This document shows positions 44,937-55,964 of a stretch of 64,000 nt of DNA, in pieces. The position numbers and the translations under genes were made by a program. How positions within the stretch are numbered: the stretch's first letter is position 1; every line of letters starts with the position of its first letter. Under the pieces are notes generated by a model. That model was not told the DNA's origin. It saw only the letters and a list, made by a program, of their open reading frames with translations, and made no database searches. Source of the stretch: Turritopsis dohrnii (Eukaryota > Cnidaria > Hydrozoa > Anthoathecata > Oceaniidae); assembly GCA_027922465.2 (NCBI GenBank), contig BQMF02000011.1:1860001-1924000 (forward strand), in the 5' to 3' direction.

Positions 44937-47107
44937 GTACAAATAAGTTTTCATAATTCTGTTTTTAGGAGGAATCAGGGCGCTAAGAACTGAGGAAGGA
45001 GATCTGGGGTCCACTAGCGTAGTGTAGTGAAAATGATTAGGTTATAAGGATTCAGTATTAGATTGATTGACATTTTATGAAATAAAATGTAGCAATTACG
45101 TCAAGGAGCGCAGCGCGCGCAATGTAATTTCGATTTTACAAATTTTATAAATTCCTCCCGCCCGCGTCTTACTGAAAATCATTCCATCATTAATGAAAGT
45201 AATTCTATATTATTATCTTTTGTAGACAAATATTATAACAGGAAACGGCGAGGATCGAACTGGTATCGCTAAAGTCTTTCGTATCATACACATACACATT
45301 ATATATATTTATTCGTTCCAGTACCAGCATCAGAGCCATTCTAAATCCTGCGACACTTGGTAGGTTAGCTGGTACACAGTTTTCAAAATATCGATCATCC
45401 CAAAAACTATTGAAAATGCTTTTCAAAATTAACCCAATCCCCGTAGTTTTCGAAAATTGCATCACCAGAAATAAGTTTTTTTAAGTTGGTTAAAATGGCA
45501 AGGTCACTATAACTTCGCTGTAGCATACGTTATTCATTGCGAATTTGGTATTATAGCAAGTCAATAGATGATGAATTCCCCTATTTTAGAGTGGAAAATC
45601 GTATTGATTAACAATGCTTACATTCCATGAACGATTCTATGATTTAATTCACATAAGAAGGTACCTTCAATTACAATATAACGTATGTTTCTATAATCAT
45701 GATTACTTACTTTTTGTTTTCTTTTATCCACGTTACTTCTCCAAACACTTCGCACAAACTGGTCATATACGAACAATGAACAATGTGAAGTCAAAAAATC
45801 AAATCAAAACATTCGAATTTGCAATAGAAAGCGTGCGAATCAAAACGTTCGAAAATTACATAACGTTTGTTACAGTAACGTACGTTACATCCTGTCTTTG
45901 AAGGAGAATAACTTTTGTTCAGAAGAACCTAGGGATGTTATTTGTTTTTGTAGGAGCACCTATTTCGAACCTGAAAAACTAGTCCTGTTTGTTTTTTCAA
46001 TCTACCAAAATAGCATAACGTATGTTACATGTTATTTTTTTGGAATTTAGCTTTTCCATATTCCAACTCTAATATTTTGACTTGTGATGCATCCCATTTA
46101 TTAAAAGTTTGTGGGTACTTCATGCACTTATAAATCATGAATTTGAACCACACACCTTTCTTTCTTTCAATTTCATTGGAAGGTTTTTTCTAGTAAAATG
46201 ATATATAACGTATGTTACCAATAAATGCGTGACAAAAAGTAAAGCGCCATGTATTTGCTGATGATTTCGGGCAACTTCGTATCTTAAATGTATACATACG
46301 TTATGCACTTAATTTTTTAGTCAGAGACATTGTAAATGACCCTCTGCTAGTTGTCAAATACCCACTATTGGCTTTGTGACATTGAAAAAACCCTACTCTG
46401 AGCAACTACGAATAGGTCAGAACTACTTTTTACATTTTTTCAACGGTCAGAATTGTTAAAGTTACTTAGAACTGTTTACCAGCGAAGAGTCTGCCAATAA
46501 TTTAATGTGTTTTTTAAATGAGCATATCGAATTTCAAAATAACTTTTACATCGATGGAAAGCCATGTTCAAGTTCTTTCGAAACAAAAAAATAAAGAAGT
46601 AGTTTTTTATAAAAATAAGGAAAATGTCTTGGAAAAAAGTTTTTAATGATCGGTTAAGATGTGAATGAAAAGAAAAGATTTTTTGAAACGGTAACAGCAA
46701 TTTGGAAAATAATAAACAAATGTAAGCTGTGTGTTCACGAAAAACGTTTAACTTTTATGTTTTGAAATATCGATTTGGGGATCTCAGCGCAAAGATAAAA
46801 TTAATAAAAATTTTAATGGATTCGGTGCTTTGAAACAAAAAGCACGATGTAATTAAACTACATGATAATCGCCCATTAAAAATTGAATTACATTTTACCA
46901 AAACATTTTCCTTATTTTTTCAAAAACCACTTTTTCATTTTTCACAAAAACATACTATCCGAAAGAACTTGAAAATGGCTTTCCAACGGTTGAAATTCGG
47001 TATATTCAATTAAATAAACAGCTTTAAAATTTCCACTTCCAGCATTGCGAAACACACTGTATAAGCTTCTGACACTGAATGTTGGCTCATCAGTAGTTTA
47101 AATAATA
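44937..47107. other. Gene-poor interval
   Basis: A possible tRNA-derived fragment (minus strand, B-box-like GTTCGATCCTCGCC at 45245-45262) without an A box, and several TAACGTATGTTAC words (45680-46220). No gene recognised. Confidence 0.3.
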
Positions 47108-47210
47108 TAATATGTGGCCGAAAAACATTTTTGTAACAGCGTTTCAATTTCTATTCTGACGAAGAGGAATCGAAACGTTGTTAAAGTTGAGGTTTTTTTC
47201 CGACCACATA
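47108..47210 (+). repeat. Nested inverted repeat with hammerhead-like core
   Basis: Inner arms AACAGCGTTTC and GAAACGTTGTT pair (one G-T), enclosing CTGACGA, A, GA-GGAA-TC, GAAA. Outer arms (ATATGTGGCCGAAAAA and TTTTTCCGACCACATAT) also pair imperfectly. The design repeats the extra base after CTGAYGA seen at 3636 and 34700. Stem I is missing. Confidence 0.35.
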
Positions 47211-47730
47211 TATATTGCGTGGGGTTTATTTTTCAATTATATACAGATCCGTATTTACAAAGTTTGACTTGTATTTTCTTTTTCATCCCACCATACCCAC
47301 TTAGTTTTATAATAGATTCTCTCGCATGTCACTTTACATGGTGTATCGTAACACACGCATGTGGTAAGGTAAATTACCCACAAAGTTTATAGCAATTAGA
47401 ATTTATTAGTTTTGCATTTAGCTGAAACTAAATTTTGCGTGCGTATTGCGTATTGTGACAGTATTGGATAGCTTTTACTACGCTTCGATTCTGAAAGTGA
47501 TATAACCTCAATCGGATAGCTTTTAAAACGCAATTTTTTTTAATGGAAACACTAAATAAATGGGGTGTCGTTATGACAGCTTAATTTTTTTAGGACTGCT
47601 GTGTTAAAGTTTTTAATCAGCCGTTTATTTGTCAAGAACTGACAGATTTGCTTTTGATGTGATCGTTCCAATCAGAGTAAAACAAAAGATTCGAAAAACA
47701 CTCGAAGGAAATATTCGAAAAAACAGCAAG

Positions 47731-48729
47731 ATGCACGCTTCGAATGATACTTTGGGTTCTTTCAAAGTTGTTTCGTTCAATCATATCACTATACAAATTG
47801 GATTCGCAATTTTAATCACTGCGTCTTTACTTGCTAATACAGCATCCATTTTTATGCAGCATAGAATTAACCACCATCGAGAAGTCATGGGTGTGTTGCT
47901 CTACAATTTGAGTATTTCGCATATTTTTGCAGTTATTGGCATTTTACCATACGCTTTTTTATCCGAAGTCCTTAAAGACTACATCACCATTGGTAATCAA
48001 GAAATTCTTTGCAATTTAATTAACGGAACTATATTTTTCATTTTCAGTGGTATCAAATTACAGGTGCTTTGCTTAATCTGTTCTGTTCGAATTTACATTT
48101 TGAGAACCTCTTCATCCAATATAAACATCACAAAATTAAAGGTAATTTCCGCCATCTTTTGGATAGTCTCCGTGGTCATAATGGTTCCGTCAATTATTAC
48201 TTTGAAATATTCTACAGAACAGGAACGTTGCTTACGTGACTGGGGAAAAATAAATGGCGTTGTATACAGTGTTTTACTGGCTTTGTTTACGTTTTGTATT
48301 CCTTTAATTTTTCTGTTCGCAAGCTTGATCATCTTATATTTAAAAGAGAGGAAAATGCAATCCGGAAGTGGATTACCGGAACATTTTCTGGATCAGCAAC
48401 AAAAGTGTTTCAGAGTTGCTCAGAAAAAAATTCAGTATCTGATCATTTCTTTTTTCTGCTGCTGGACGCCGTTTGTTATCTATTGGATCCTTGCTCACAA
48501 GGCACGAATCTTCAACGATGGTCATGATGGTCAGCTTAAAAAGTCAACATTGCAGAAGTGCACAGTTTTGGTGTCAACAGTCAATCATGCAGTCGATCCT
48601 TTTCTCTATCAAATAGGTAGAACCTCGTTGTTGGAGGAAATTTCAAAGTTAAGTCGTTGTCTTCGTGGCTCAAAAAATCGAAAAGAAAAAACGAGCGACT
48701 GTCGAGTGACTGTCGAGTTAAGGTCGTAA
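47731..48729 (+). CDS. Orphan rhodopsin-like GPCR, tandem copy 3
   Basis: 332 residues from the ATG at 47731 (MHASNDTLGSF), single exon. Same signature residues as copies 1 and 2: N1.50, His at 2.50 (SISHIF), both extracellular cysteines, VRI for DRY, P5.50, CCWTPF, DPFLY. It has one extra Phe in ECL1 (YAFLSEVL) and a longer, Arg/Ser-rich C-terminus with a duplicated ACTGTCGAGT word. Only ~130 bp of its 5' flank resembles those of the other copies, so its promoter is probably different. The leader before the ATG is open as in copy 1, but has no ATG. Confidence 0.88.
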   Translation: MHASNDTLGSFKVVSFNHITIQIGFAILITASLLANTASIFMQHRINHHREVMGVLLYNLSISHIFAVIGILPYAFLSEVLKDYITIGNQEILCNLINGTIFFIFSGIKLQVLCLICSVRIYILRTSSSNINITKLKVISAIFWIVSVVIMVPSIITLKYSTEQERCLRDWGKINGVVYSVLLALFTFCIPLIFLFASLIILYLKERKMQSGSGLPEHFLDQQQKCFRVAQKKIQYLIISFFCCWTPFVIYWILAHKARIFNDGHDGQLKKSTLQKCTVLVSTVNHAVDPFLYQIGRTSLLEEISKLSRCLRGSKNRKEKTSDCRVTVELRS

Positions 48730-51425
48730 ACCAACTTCGCGTAGAAACAAACGATGGATATGACAGAAGGTAAAAAGGAGTACGCTTGGGATCTTCGGTA
48801 TTCCAAATCTTGTATTCAGTATTATCAGAAAGGGAAAATTGACTCTGCTGCCTATGTAAATTTATAGAAAGAACACTTTTCCAGATGTGGGTATTAGAAT
48901 AGTTTCCAGACGTTATGGAATGCATACTTTATGTGTAAAAATTATTGTTCTTCTATCTAATTTCTTTATCTTGTTATTTCCTTCTCTTTTGATATACATG
49001 TCGAGTTCAAAAAAACTCAAACCGTAACCAATAGGTCCAGTCCTTCTTTGGAAACTAAAAATTTACTCATTGCATCAGCTTTCAGGAAAAACGTTTTTGG
49101 TGGGAAAGATGTCCGCTTAGTATGTATGCATTATGCCGTTACTTTTTGTATCTTTTCATTTCATGAAAATCTGGTGTTCACTCACCACATACCCTCTTCT
49201 CCTCTTTACTAGGATATGCCATTTCAAGGTCGTGGTGTACGAGATTTACCGTATATCCTCTAATGAACTTCGCCCTCTGATAAAGGCCGTCTAAAACAAC
49301 AGACTAACCAAGAAAAAATAGTTTAAAAAATTTAATTGTTTTAATTGTTTTCTATCAATATATTCTTCCATTGATTTGAGCGCAGGAACATTCAAACCAA
49401 ACTCTCATATCTTTAAAAAATGCTACGAACTTGAGCAGTAAATGGTAAATGTCTCACCCCACTAAAATTTCCTTTTCTAACATCTTCTTGTACATTCCAA
49501 TGGCATAAAAAGGATTCATCTTGTTCGCCTGGCGCTGCCTCGTTGACTGATGGAACACAAACATCGGAGAAACACTGGATCTCGTTTTCATTTTATCTCA
49601 TTTTTCATTTTGTAATAAACACCACCCTATAATGGACGCCGCCCTCTAAAAAACGCCGCATCCAAAAGTTTATAATAAACGTCTTTTTAACGCTCCCATC
49701 TAGTTTAACGCCCCTTCCTCTAAACTCAAAAAAATAATAATAATAATATGAGGGGGTACTTTAAAGGAAGAAACTTTGATTTGGGGGAGAGGGGGGAATT
49801 TGGACCAATTAAGCACAAAAGAGTGTGTAGAGAGAGAGGATATTTACGGTATACGGAATTGTTTCTTCAAACGTAAATATGGTAGCGGAGTAACGAGAGA
49901 TATTGCAGGTGAAACAAATCACATGTTTTCGAGCATTTCAGGTCACAACCTGACTACTCTTTTCATAAACAGAGACATGTGTTCACTCAGTTGTTAATTC
50001 TTTTTCGTTGCTTCACGTTGTTTCATGTTTATTTCTGATATCTATGGTTTAATTGTAATCTATATGGCTTAAATTGCCATTTATATTTTTATCTATATTT
50101 ATATATTATTTATATTTATAAATAACGAATAAAAAGAACAAAAACCAACGAAAAATGAGGTCAAACATAATTATAACAACCAGGTCAATAAAAGTGCTCA
50201 CGTATATTTCATGAGAAATGAACACGTATATATATATAAATGTCTAGCGTCCTATGAAATGTCTTGATCTTCAAATTTTTGAAGCCAGTGTAATTGTTAT
50301 CTGGTGCTGGGAATTCTCCTCTAGTATTCTACTACACATGTTGGAATGACAATTCCCTTTCCTCTCCCTAGAATCTTGTAATGATTGACCCAGGCTGAGT
50401 ATTGAGCGATTTTATTTCCTCTATACATTCCGGCTCTCCAATGCAACCACTAAACAAACTATCATATATATATCGAAAATGTTTCACTTGAGTTTTCTGA
50501 GGAAACTTCGAGAGAAGGGCTCTGCACTATAATTCAGAATGACCATACTGAAACAGAGGATACAGGTCATAAACCATGCGCTATGGGCGTCAAAATCTCA
50601 GCGCCCAAATTCAAACCTCATTTCTTCTTCATGTTTGAACTTTTGTTTATTCAATGAATCATGGATATAAAAGTTTCTCATTCTTAATCCTAGAAGAAAA
50701 AGATTATTAACACGTTAACTTATATACAGTAAGATTTGAGTGATTCTAGGCCAATTTGGGGCCCTAATTGAAATATTACAGGGTCCACCCAAACCCCCCA
50801 GATAGCTGCCATGGTTTCTATCACAAACGAAACTCACGTGTCACTTACGCCCAATTTCAAATCCTGTATTACCCCCTGTGAAAGTTTTTCGTGAAAATTA
50901 AATACAAGAACAACGCTCAAACTTTGCTTAACAGTTGGGAGGTTGTGACGTCACGAGAAAGATCACATGACATTTGTAAAACCTTAAAATAGACCTATTA
51001 GAAGTTTTTGGAAATTTCTATTATTATATATATTATATTTTGATTTGTAGATGAAAAAGGAAAGATTTTAGCAAAAATATTTTTAAAAACATAAAATAGC
51101 TTCATTGCAGTTTACTGCCATAATTATGGTATATATTTATTACATGCAAGTCTTCATTCAGTTATATACTTCATCAGTATATTGAATATATACATAGAGT
51201 TCAAAAAACGTTTTGAAGAATTACTCAATAATGCTGTTTCTTTGACCAGTTATATAATACATAATATGTAATAGTAGTAGTAATTGTTTATATATTTTCA
51301 TATATATCTACGATAAATACCATGTGTCTTCATCATATATATTCATTTAATGTTTCTTTTAGAACTAAACATTTATATTATGTTTGCAATTACAAGAAGT
51401 ACTACACTTTGATGTGTTTATTGGA
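48730..51425. other. Intergenic; GCC-rich transposon debris at 49200-49850
   Basis: 49200-49300 and 49610-49720 contain GCCCTCT, ACGCCGC and AACGCCCC words typical of a decayed dispersed repeat (compare 14950-15290). The rest is AT-rich without genes. Confidence 0.35.
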
Positions 51426-51983
51426 ATGGCTTTTTCTCATTTGCGCCGATCCATTCTTTCAGGACAAAACAAATGCTTTTGTTTTATGATTTCACGAATT
51501 GTCTTTTCTTGTAAGAGTAATACACAATTTAGCCAGGGAAAATTTTCTTTTCCAGTCAATGAAGTTAAGAGATCATTTTTCCAAAGACCTATATTATTAT
51601 GTGAGAATAAAACAGATACTCGTAAACTTGGAAAATTGGAAGGAAAAATGCACTTGTTATATACTTGTAATGTCTGCGATACACGTTCCCAAAAAACCAT
51701 TAGCAAACAGGCTTATGAACATGGTGTCGTCCTCGTTAAATGTGATGGATGTCAAAATATCCACTTAATTGCAGATAATCTTGGTTGGTTTTATGATAAC
51801 AAAAAGTAAGGATTTTTTTTATATGTCTAGGAAAAGTATTGTATAATACAACTGCAGCAACAAGCATTGCTTTTTATGTTCTTCAGAAATATTGAAGATA
51901 TTTTGAAAGAAAAAGGAGAAGAAGTTCAACGAGGGATTGATTTAACTGATGGGCTGCAATATGCTCCTGGGGATTTACATTGA
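51426..51983 (+). CDS. DNLZ: DNL-type zinc-finger protein, mitochondrial Hsp70 escort
   Basis: Escort protein that keeps mitochondrial Hsp70 soluble (yeast Zim17/Hep1, human DNLZ). Two exons, 51426-51805 (donor gtaagg) and 51887-51983 (acceptor cttcag, TGA), phase 2, 158 residues. I start at ATG 51426 ([16 protein letters not shown]); the first ~50 residues are Arg/Ser-rich without acidic residues, as in a mitochondrial presequence. Zinc ribbon ~79-125: [19 protein letters not shown], then [20 protein letters not shown]; ligands C81, C84, C106 and C109. The C-terminus [14 protein letters not shown] matches the family end. PTRH1 begins 318 bp downstream on the same strand. Confidence 0.93.
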
Positions 51984-52300
51984 TCATTTACATATATGCT
52001 TTTGTTTTGAATGGAATATATGTAAACAGTTTTTTTTCTCAGAGTTTATATTTTTACACTTGTGCCTTTATGCTTTTCATTTTATTTTTTACTTTTTCTG
52101 CTTAAAAATGTAGGAATATAAAACTTATGAAATTCCAATTTTTGTTTTTTGTGAAACCCAAGTATTGGTTTTAAGAAACTTATATATTCTTTTATTTAAC
52201 AGTAAATCTGCTTGTAACAATTATATTGAATTAGGCAGTTTGACTACATGTTATGTTATTATGTTTACAGTGAGTTATATACATATTGTCATAGTTTGGA

Positions 52301-53858
52301 ATGAAAAAAGCAAGCAAGATTGTAAGTAATTAGTGTTTTGTTTGTTCAGTTTTCAATACGATTTCATTATAAGAATCCTTTTTATGTATGTTTTTTTTTT
52401 ATTTCTTAATCACTATGCTCAGCATAGTTGATAGATTGTATATACCAGGTATTTTTGCATTCTTGCAATATGGTTACTATGGTTACTATGCAGGGGTCGA
52501 AATAGCCGACTGCTAGCAGAAGCCGGGCAAATTCTAGTTTAGCCGGCTAAAAAATTTGTAAGATTTCTCTTTTTAGCCGGCAACAAAATTCATATTTTAG
52601 TACAAAAAAAAACATTTGTAATTTCAATCTTTGTTAAAGATCGACGCAAAAATTTTTGACATGGACCAAAACATACCAAAGGAGATAATCTACGGTGCTT
52701 TTATAACACCTTCAGTGCTATCAGAAGTAGCCGGCAATTCAAAAAAGGCTTATTTCAAACACTGCTATGGAAGCATAAATTTGTATAGTGCTTTGTGATG
52801 TTTATTTAATGGAATTATCCTCTTTATTAATGTTACCTTTCATAGATTTTTGGACTTGGTAATCATGTTCTAATTAATACTCGACACAGTATTGGCATGC
52901 GCTTATGCAACAGAATTGCCGAAAAATATAACACAGATTGGGATTATGTCCGAAAATACAAATCGTACGTTGCAACTGTTTCACTTAATGATGAACAAAT
53001 ACTTCTCGTCAAATCAAAACTGCCGATGAACTTGAATGGGAAGAGTGTCAAAAGAGTTTGTTAGTAATTAATACCTTGATTTTGCATTGGCTGCCAAAAA
53101 ACTATGAAGGATCTGAATTGATTTTCGAAAGTTTGATCCTTTAATATATTTTGCAGTGGTTGGTATGGGTGTGGCATTGAGTGATATTATTGTGGTACAC
53201 GATGATCTGGACCGACCTTTTAGAAAGTTGAGTTGGAAGCTGGAAGGAAGTGCCGGGTAAGTTGGTCCATTTGTGATTGTCGTTGCTTTGGTTTGATTTG
53301 TCCCTTTCCTTTTATTTCATTTTGTTTTAGTGGTCATAATGGTGTCAAGTCAGTCATCTCTTCTGTTTCATCAGATGTAAGTCCAGTTTCTTGATTTGTT
53401 GATAATTTTCGCTTTATTTGTCTTGACAGTTCATAAGCAAATCACAAATTCCCAACTCAATGAAATAATACTGATATAATCCGAAATTGAAGGAACCTTT
53501 TAAGGATGTTTATGCCAGTGGCTGTTAATCGTGTACTTATTGTTGAACGATTTACTGGTGTAATATTTGACTGGGATGAGTAGATGAACTTGTAAAAGAC
53601 AAGTTTCGCCTAAAATTATGTGTTGCTTGTATGTAATATCAGAGTAGTGGGCCGTTTATCAGTTTAATTAATCATGATCTCGTCGTTCATTAACAGAAAT
53701 TCAAACGAATGCGAATAGGGATTGGAAGGCCGAAAAACCGAGATAACGTCATAACCTTCGTGCTGGAAGAATTTACAGAAGATGAAAATTTGGAATTGGA
53801 CGGCGTGATGGAAAATTGTATTCAAATGTTGTTGAATGAGATCGAAAGCTATCGGTGA
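52301..53858 (+). CDS. PTRH1: Peptidyl-tRNA hydrolase 1
   Basis: Cleaves peptidyl-tRNA released by stalled ribosomes. Five exons: 52301-52321 (MKKASKI, donor gtaagt), 52846-53059, 53157-53256, 53331-53376 and 53697-53858, all phase-consistent, 180 residues. The tiny first exon is chosen because it has a perfect donor, phase 0 and yields KIIFGLGN, the expected N-terminus. Catalytic set as in bacterial Pth: Asn of GLGN, His of NTRHSIGM, Asp of VVHDDLD, and Asn of GGHNGVKS; IGIGRP follows. Exon 2 ends at a weak donor (gttagt) that is required by frame. A hAT-like MITE sits in intron 1. The first AATAAA after the stop (54132) lies in a MITE copy; an ATTAAA occurs earlier near 53937. Confidence 0.9.
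52491..52764. mobile_element. hAT-like MITE in PTRH1 intron 1
   Basis: Starts CAGGGGTCGAAATAGCC and ends GGCTTATTTCAAACACTG, an imperfect TIR with the CAG...CTG ends usual for hAT. Internal AGCCGGC words are repeated. No clear 8-bp duplication remains. Confidence 0.55.
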
Positions 53859-54062
53859 AGTTCGTCCCGCAGTTTTTTGAATGAGACAGCGGTGTGAGAA
53901 ATCCACTTGCTACTTAGTGGCTTGGAAAATGAATCCATTAAAGCACTGAGGACTTGGTACATAAGACTTATATGCACAAGCCGTCATATAGAAGAAGACG
54001 TGTTCAGGCGATTTCCAGTGTCAAAGAAATTGGTTTCGTTGTTCATCTGAATGTGTATCTAA

Positions 54063-54182
54063 CCAGTGGGTAAATTTGTTTAAAAGTCACTGCGAAGGAG
54101 TGCATTTTTACAGAAATGTACACACTATTTCAATAAAAATTCTCTTCATCGCAGTGATCTTTGAAGATTTTGGCCACTGGGT
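54063..54182 (+). mobile_element. ~115-bp MITE downstream of PTRH1
   Basis: CCAGTGGGTAAATTTGTTTA...GATTTTGGCCACTGGGT; closest to a complete copy of the family. Same orientation relative to the gene as the copies at UBE2Z. Carries AATAAA at 54132. Confidence 0.85.
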
Positions 54183-54583
54183 ATTTGCTTAAATTCTTGA
54201 CTGTCTTAGTTAACAAAGCAGAAAAGCTAGAATAAACTTTAAAAAAGTGGACGACGTCATCACATGTGTGTCGGAACAAAATTCGCGCCACATTCACAAG
54301 TACTTCAAAAATTCATTTTCACGTTGTTTGAAAATTATACATCCTGTTATAATAATCAAATTGTTTTGATGAGATATATTGACACTAACAACGACGTACG
54401 TACTCTGTGTCCATACCAGATGCTGTCGTTTATCAGTTCAGCTGAGGATGATTTCTTTTATGATCAAACAGGGACGGTTCTGTAGCTCGCCTTTCTTGCT
54501 TGTAATATATTCGCTTTTATGAACAAGGAATGATTTTTTCAGTATTTTTTTTTTACATCCATCGTTCTGTGGAAATCATTCTG

Positions 54584-54742
54584 TTACGCTCCCTGTGCCC
54601 TTCTCCACACTTCGTTCATTCGTTCAAGTTCGCATTCCATATTGTTAAACTCTCTCAATAAACCATACAATGCGCAGGAGAGCAGCCCCGTCCCAATACC
54701 AGTCAGAAAAAAGGCGGCAACTGTAAATGTGATGAAAGCCAT
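54584..54742 (-). CDS. 52-residue single-pass membrane micropeptide
   Basis: ATG at 54742, TAA at 54584-54586. MAFITFTVAAFFLTGIGTGL starts a ~27-residue hydrophobic helix (about 3-28) with small-residue GxGxG spacing, followed by an amphipathic charged end (FNNMECELERMNEVWRRAQG). No introns. Its codon use and base composition are more gene-like than the surrounding AT-rich DNA. I do not recognise the family; small mitochondrial or ER membrane proteins often have this layout. It is convergent with PTRH1 (stop 53858). Confidence 0.55.
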   Translation of the reverse strand: MAFITFTVAAFFLTGIGTGLLSCALYGLLREFNNMECELERMNEVWRRAQGA

Positions 54743-55211
54743 ATGTTACGTATAAATGTTACGTATGTTACGTATAAATGCATATATTTCCAATCGCGGT
54801 CTTTTCATAAAAGTCTGTTGGTAAATCGATTTGAAAAATGGCTGGAGTATTTCTTGAATATTAGAAGAAATCATACAATGTTATCATAGATTTATTATTT
54901 TCTAAAAAGTGATGCTTTCGATGATGTTTTTTTTCTTCATAAAGTTCTGATTTTGCATGAAGTGTATTATGCCATACACCAACCTATTCAGCATTCAGCA
55001 GCATCATGAGAATTTTAATTATTCAACGGCGTATATTAATCAAATGATCATCTAATGCATCGCATATTGTTGTCTATTGTTATGATTTTATAAATTTTTA
55101 CAAAATCCAAATTGTTATTCAAGTTTTTGGAAAAAAAAAAGAAAGAAGTGATTTTATTAGTTTTCGAATAAATCCACTTGAGCTTTAATGCCGAAAATGA
55201 TATAAACAAAT
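54743..55211. other. Intergenic; ATGTTACGTATAAA repeats at 54750
   Basis: Three short copies of a TTACGTA word near the micropeptide start; otherwise AT-rich. Confidence 0.3.
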
Positions 55212-55386
55212 CAGTGATGGTGTAGTGGTAAGTACCTTTGAGTGTGACCTCTGCGGCCTGTGTTCGAGGAGTCCAGTCAGTCGTGTCGCATCTCGATACT
55301 CCACTCCGATGCGCTCTAAAAGCAGCGTATCAGCTCATTAGGAGCCATCGACGTATCTCTGGCGGTAAGTCAACTATTAGTTGCAA
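55212..55386 (+). repeat. tRNA-derived SINE, copy 1
   Basis: A box TGGTGTAGTGGTAAG and B box GTTCGAGGAGTCC (3-nt insertion against the copy at 59.8 kb) lie 40 nt apart, then a shared body (CTCCACTCCGATGCGCT, GCGTATCAGCTCATTAGGAG, GTAAGTCAACTATTAGTTGC). Confidence 0.82.
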
Positions 55387-55623
55387 ATCGGCGGGCGGAA
55401 GAACCAACCATTACGGACAGAAATCATAGTGTATTTGCGAAGATGGTCAACATATATACGGAAACTTTGGCGACTTTTCACACAAAATTTTCCGCGGACA
55501 AGCACGGGGGGAAAAAACTGATACTAAAATCTGATTAGTTTATTTTCTTTTCCTTATTTTCTGTTCGGAACAAACAGAAAAAGTCGAATTCAACTTTTTC
55601 TGATCGTTCCACGGACAGGAACG

Positions 55624-55950
55624 TTAGTGAACAAAAGAATAATTATAGCGAAAGAACCAATCACGCTCTTTCGCTGTTTGGCTCAACCGTACATGAAGAG
55701 AGTTTTCGTCAATCGCTTTTAGTTGTATAATTGCAAGTCGATGCTGCGATATGGGAAAGTTGTCGCTATTGGTATGATCAGCGTGCAGCATAGGGATATC
55801 AGGAACAAGTGTGTAGAAACTGAGGATTTGTGAAGGTTTTCCACACGGCTGAGTGAAACGTTTCTGGAAACATGTGGTTGCAGAACAATTTGAGGTGTTT
55901 AGCAATATTCCGTGTTGTTTGACCAATCTTGGGAAGATACAGCGTTTAGA
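55624..55950 (-). CDS. Candidate exon of an unknown protein
   Basis: About 108 open codons ending in TAA at 55624, with balanced codon use compared with the flanks: QHGILLNTSNCSATTCFQKR, then a Cys, then IPMLHADHTNSDNFPISQHR and DENSLHVRLSQTAKERDWFF. No ATG near the start; it would need an upstream exon (an acceptor-like cttcccaag is at about 55932). Family not recognised. An almost perfect hairpin (CAGAAAAAGTCGAATTCAAC and its mate) lies just after the stop at ~55575-55602. Confidence 0.28.
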   Translation of the reverse strand, partial: SKRCIFPRLVKQHGILLNTSNCSATTCFQKRFTQPCGKPSQILSFYTLVPDIPMLHADHTNSDNFPISQHRLAIIQLKAIDENSLHVRLSQTAKERDWFFRYNYSFVH

Positions 55951-55964
55951 TCATTTGATTTATA

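Noticed and set aside
45241..45275. Possible tRNA gene on the minus strand
   Set aside because: B-box-like sequence only; no A box or cloverleaf.
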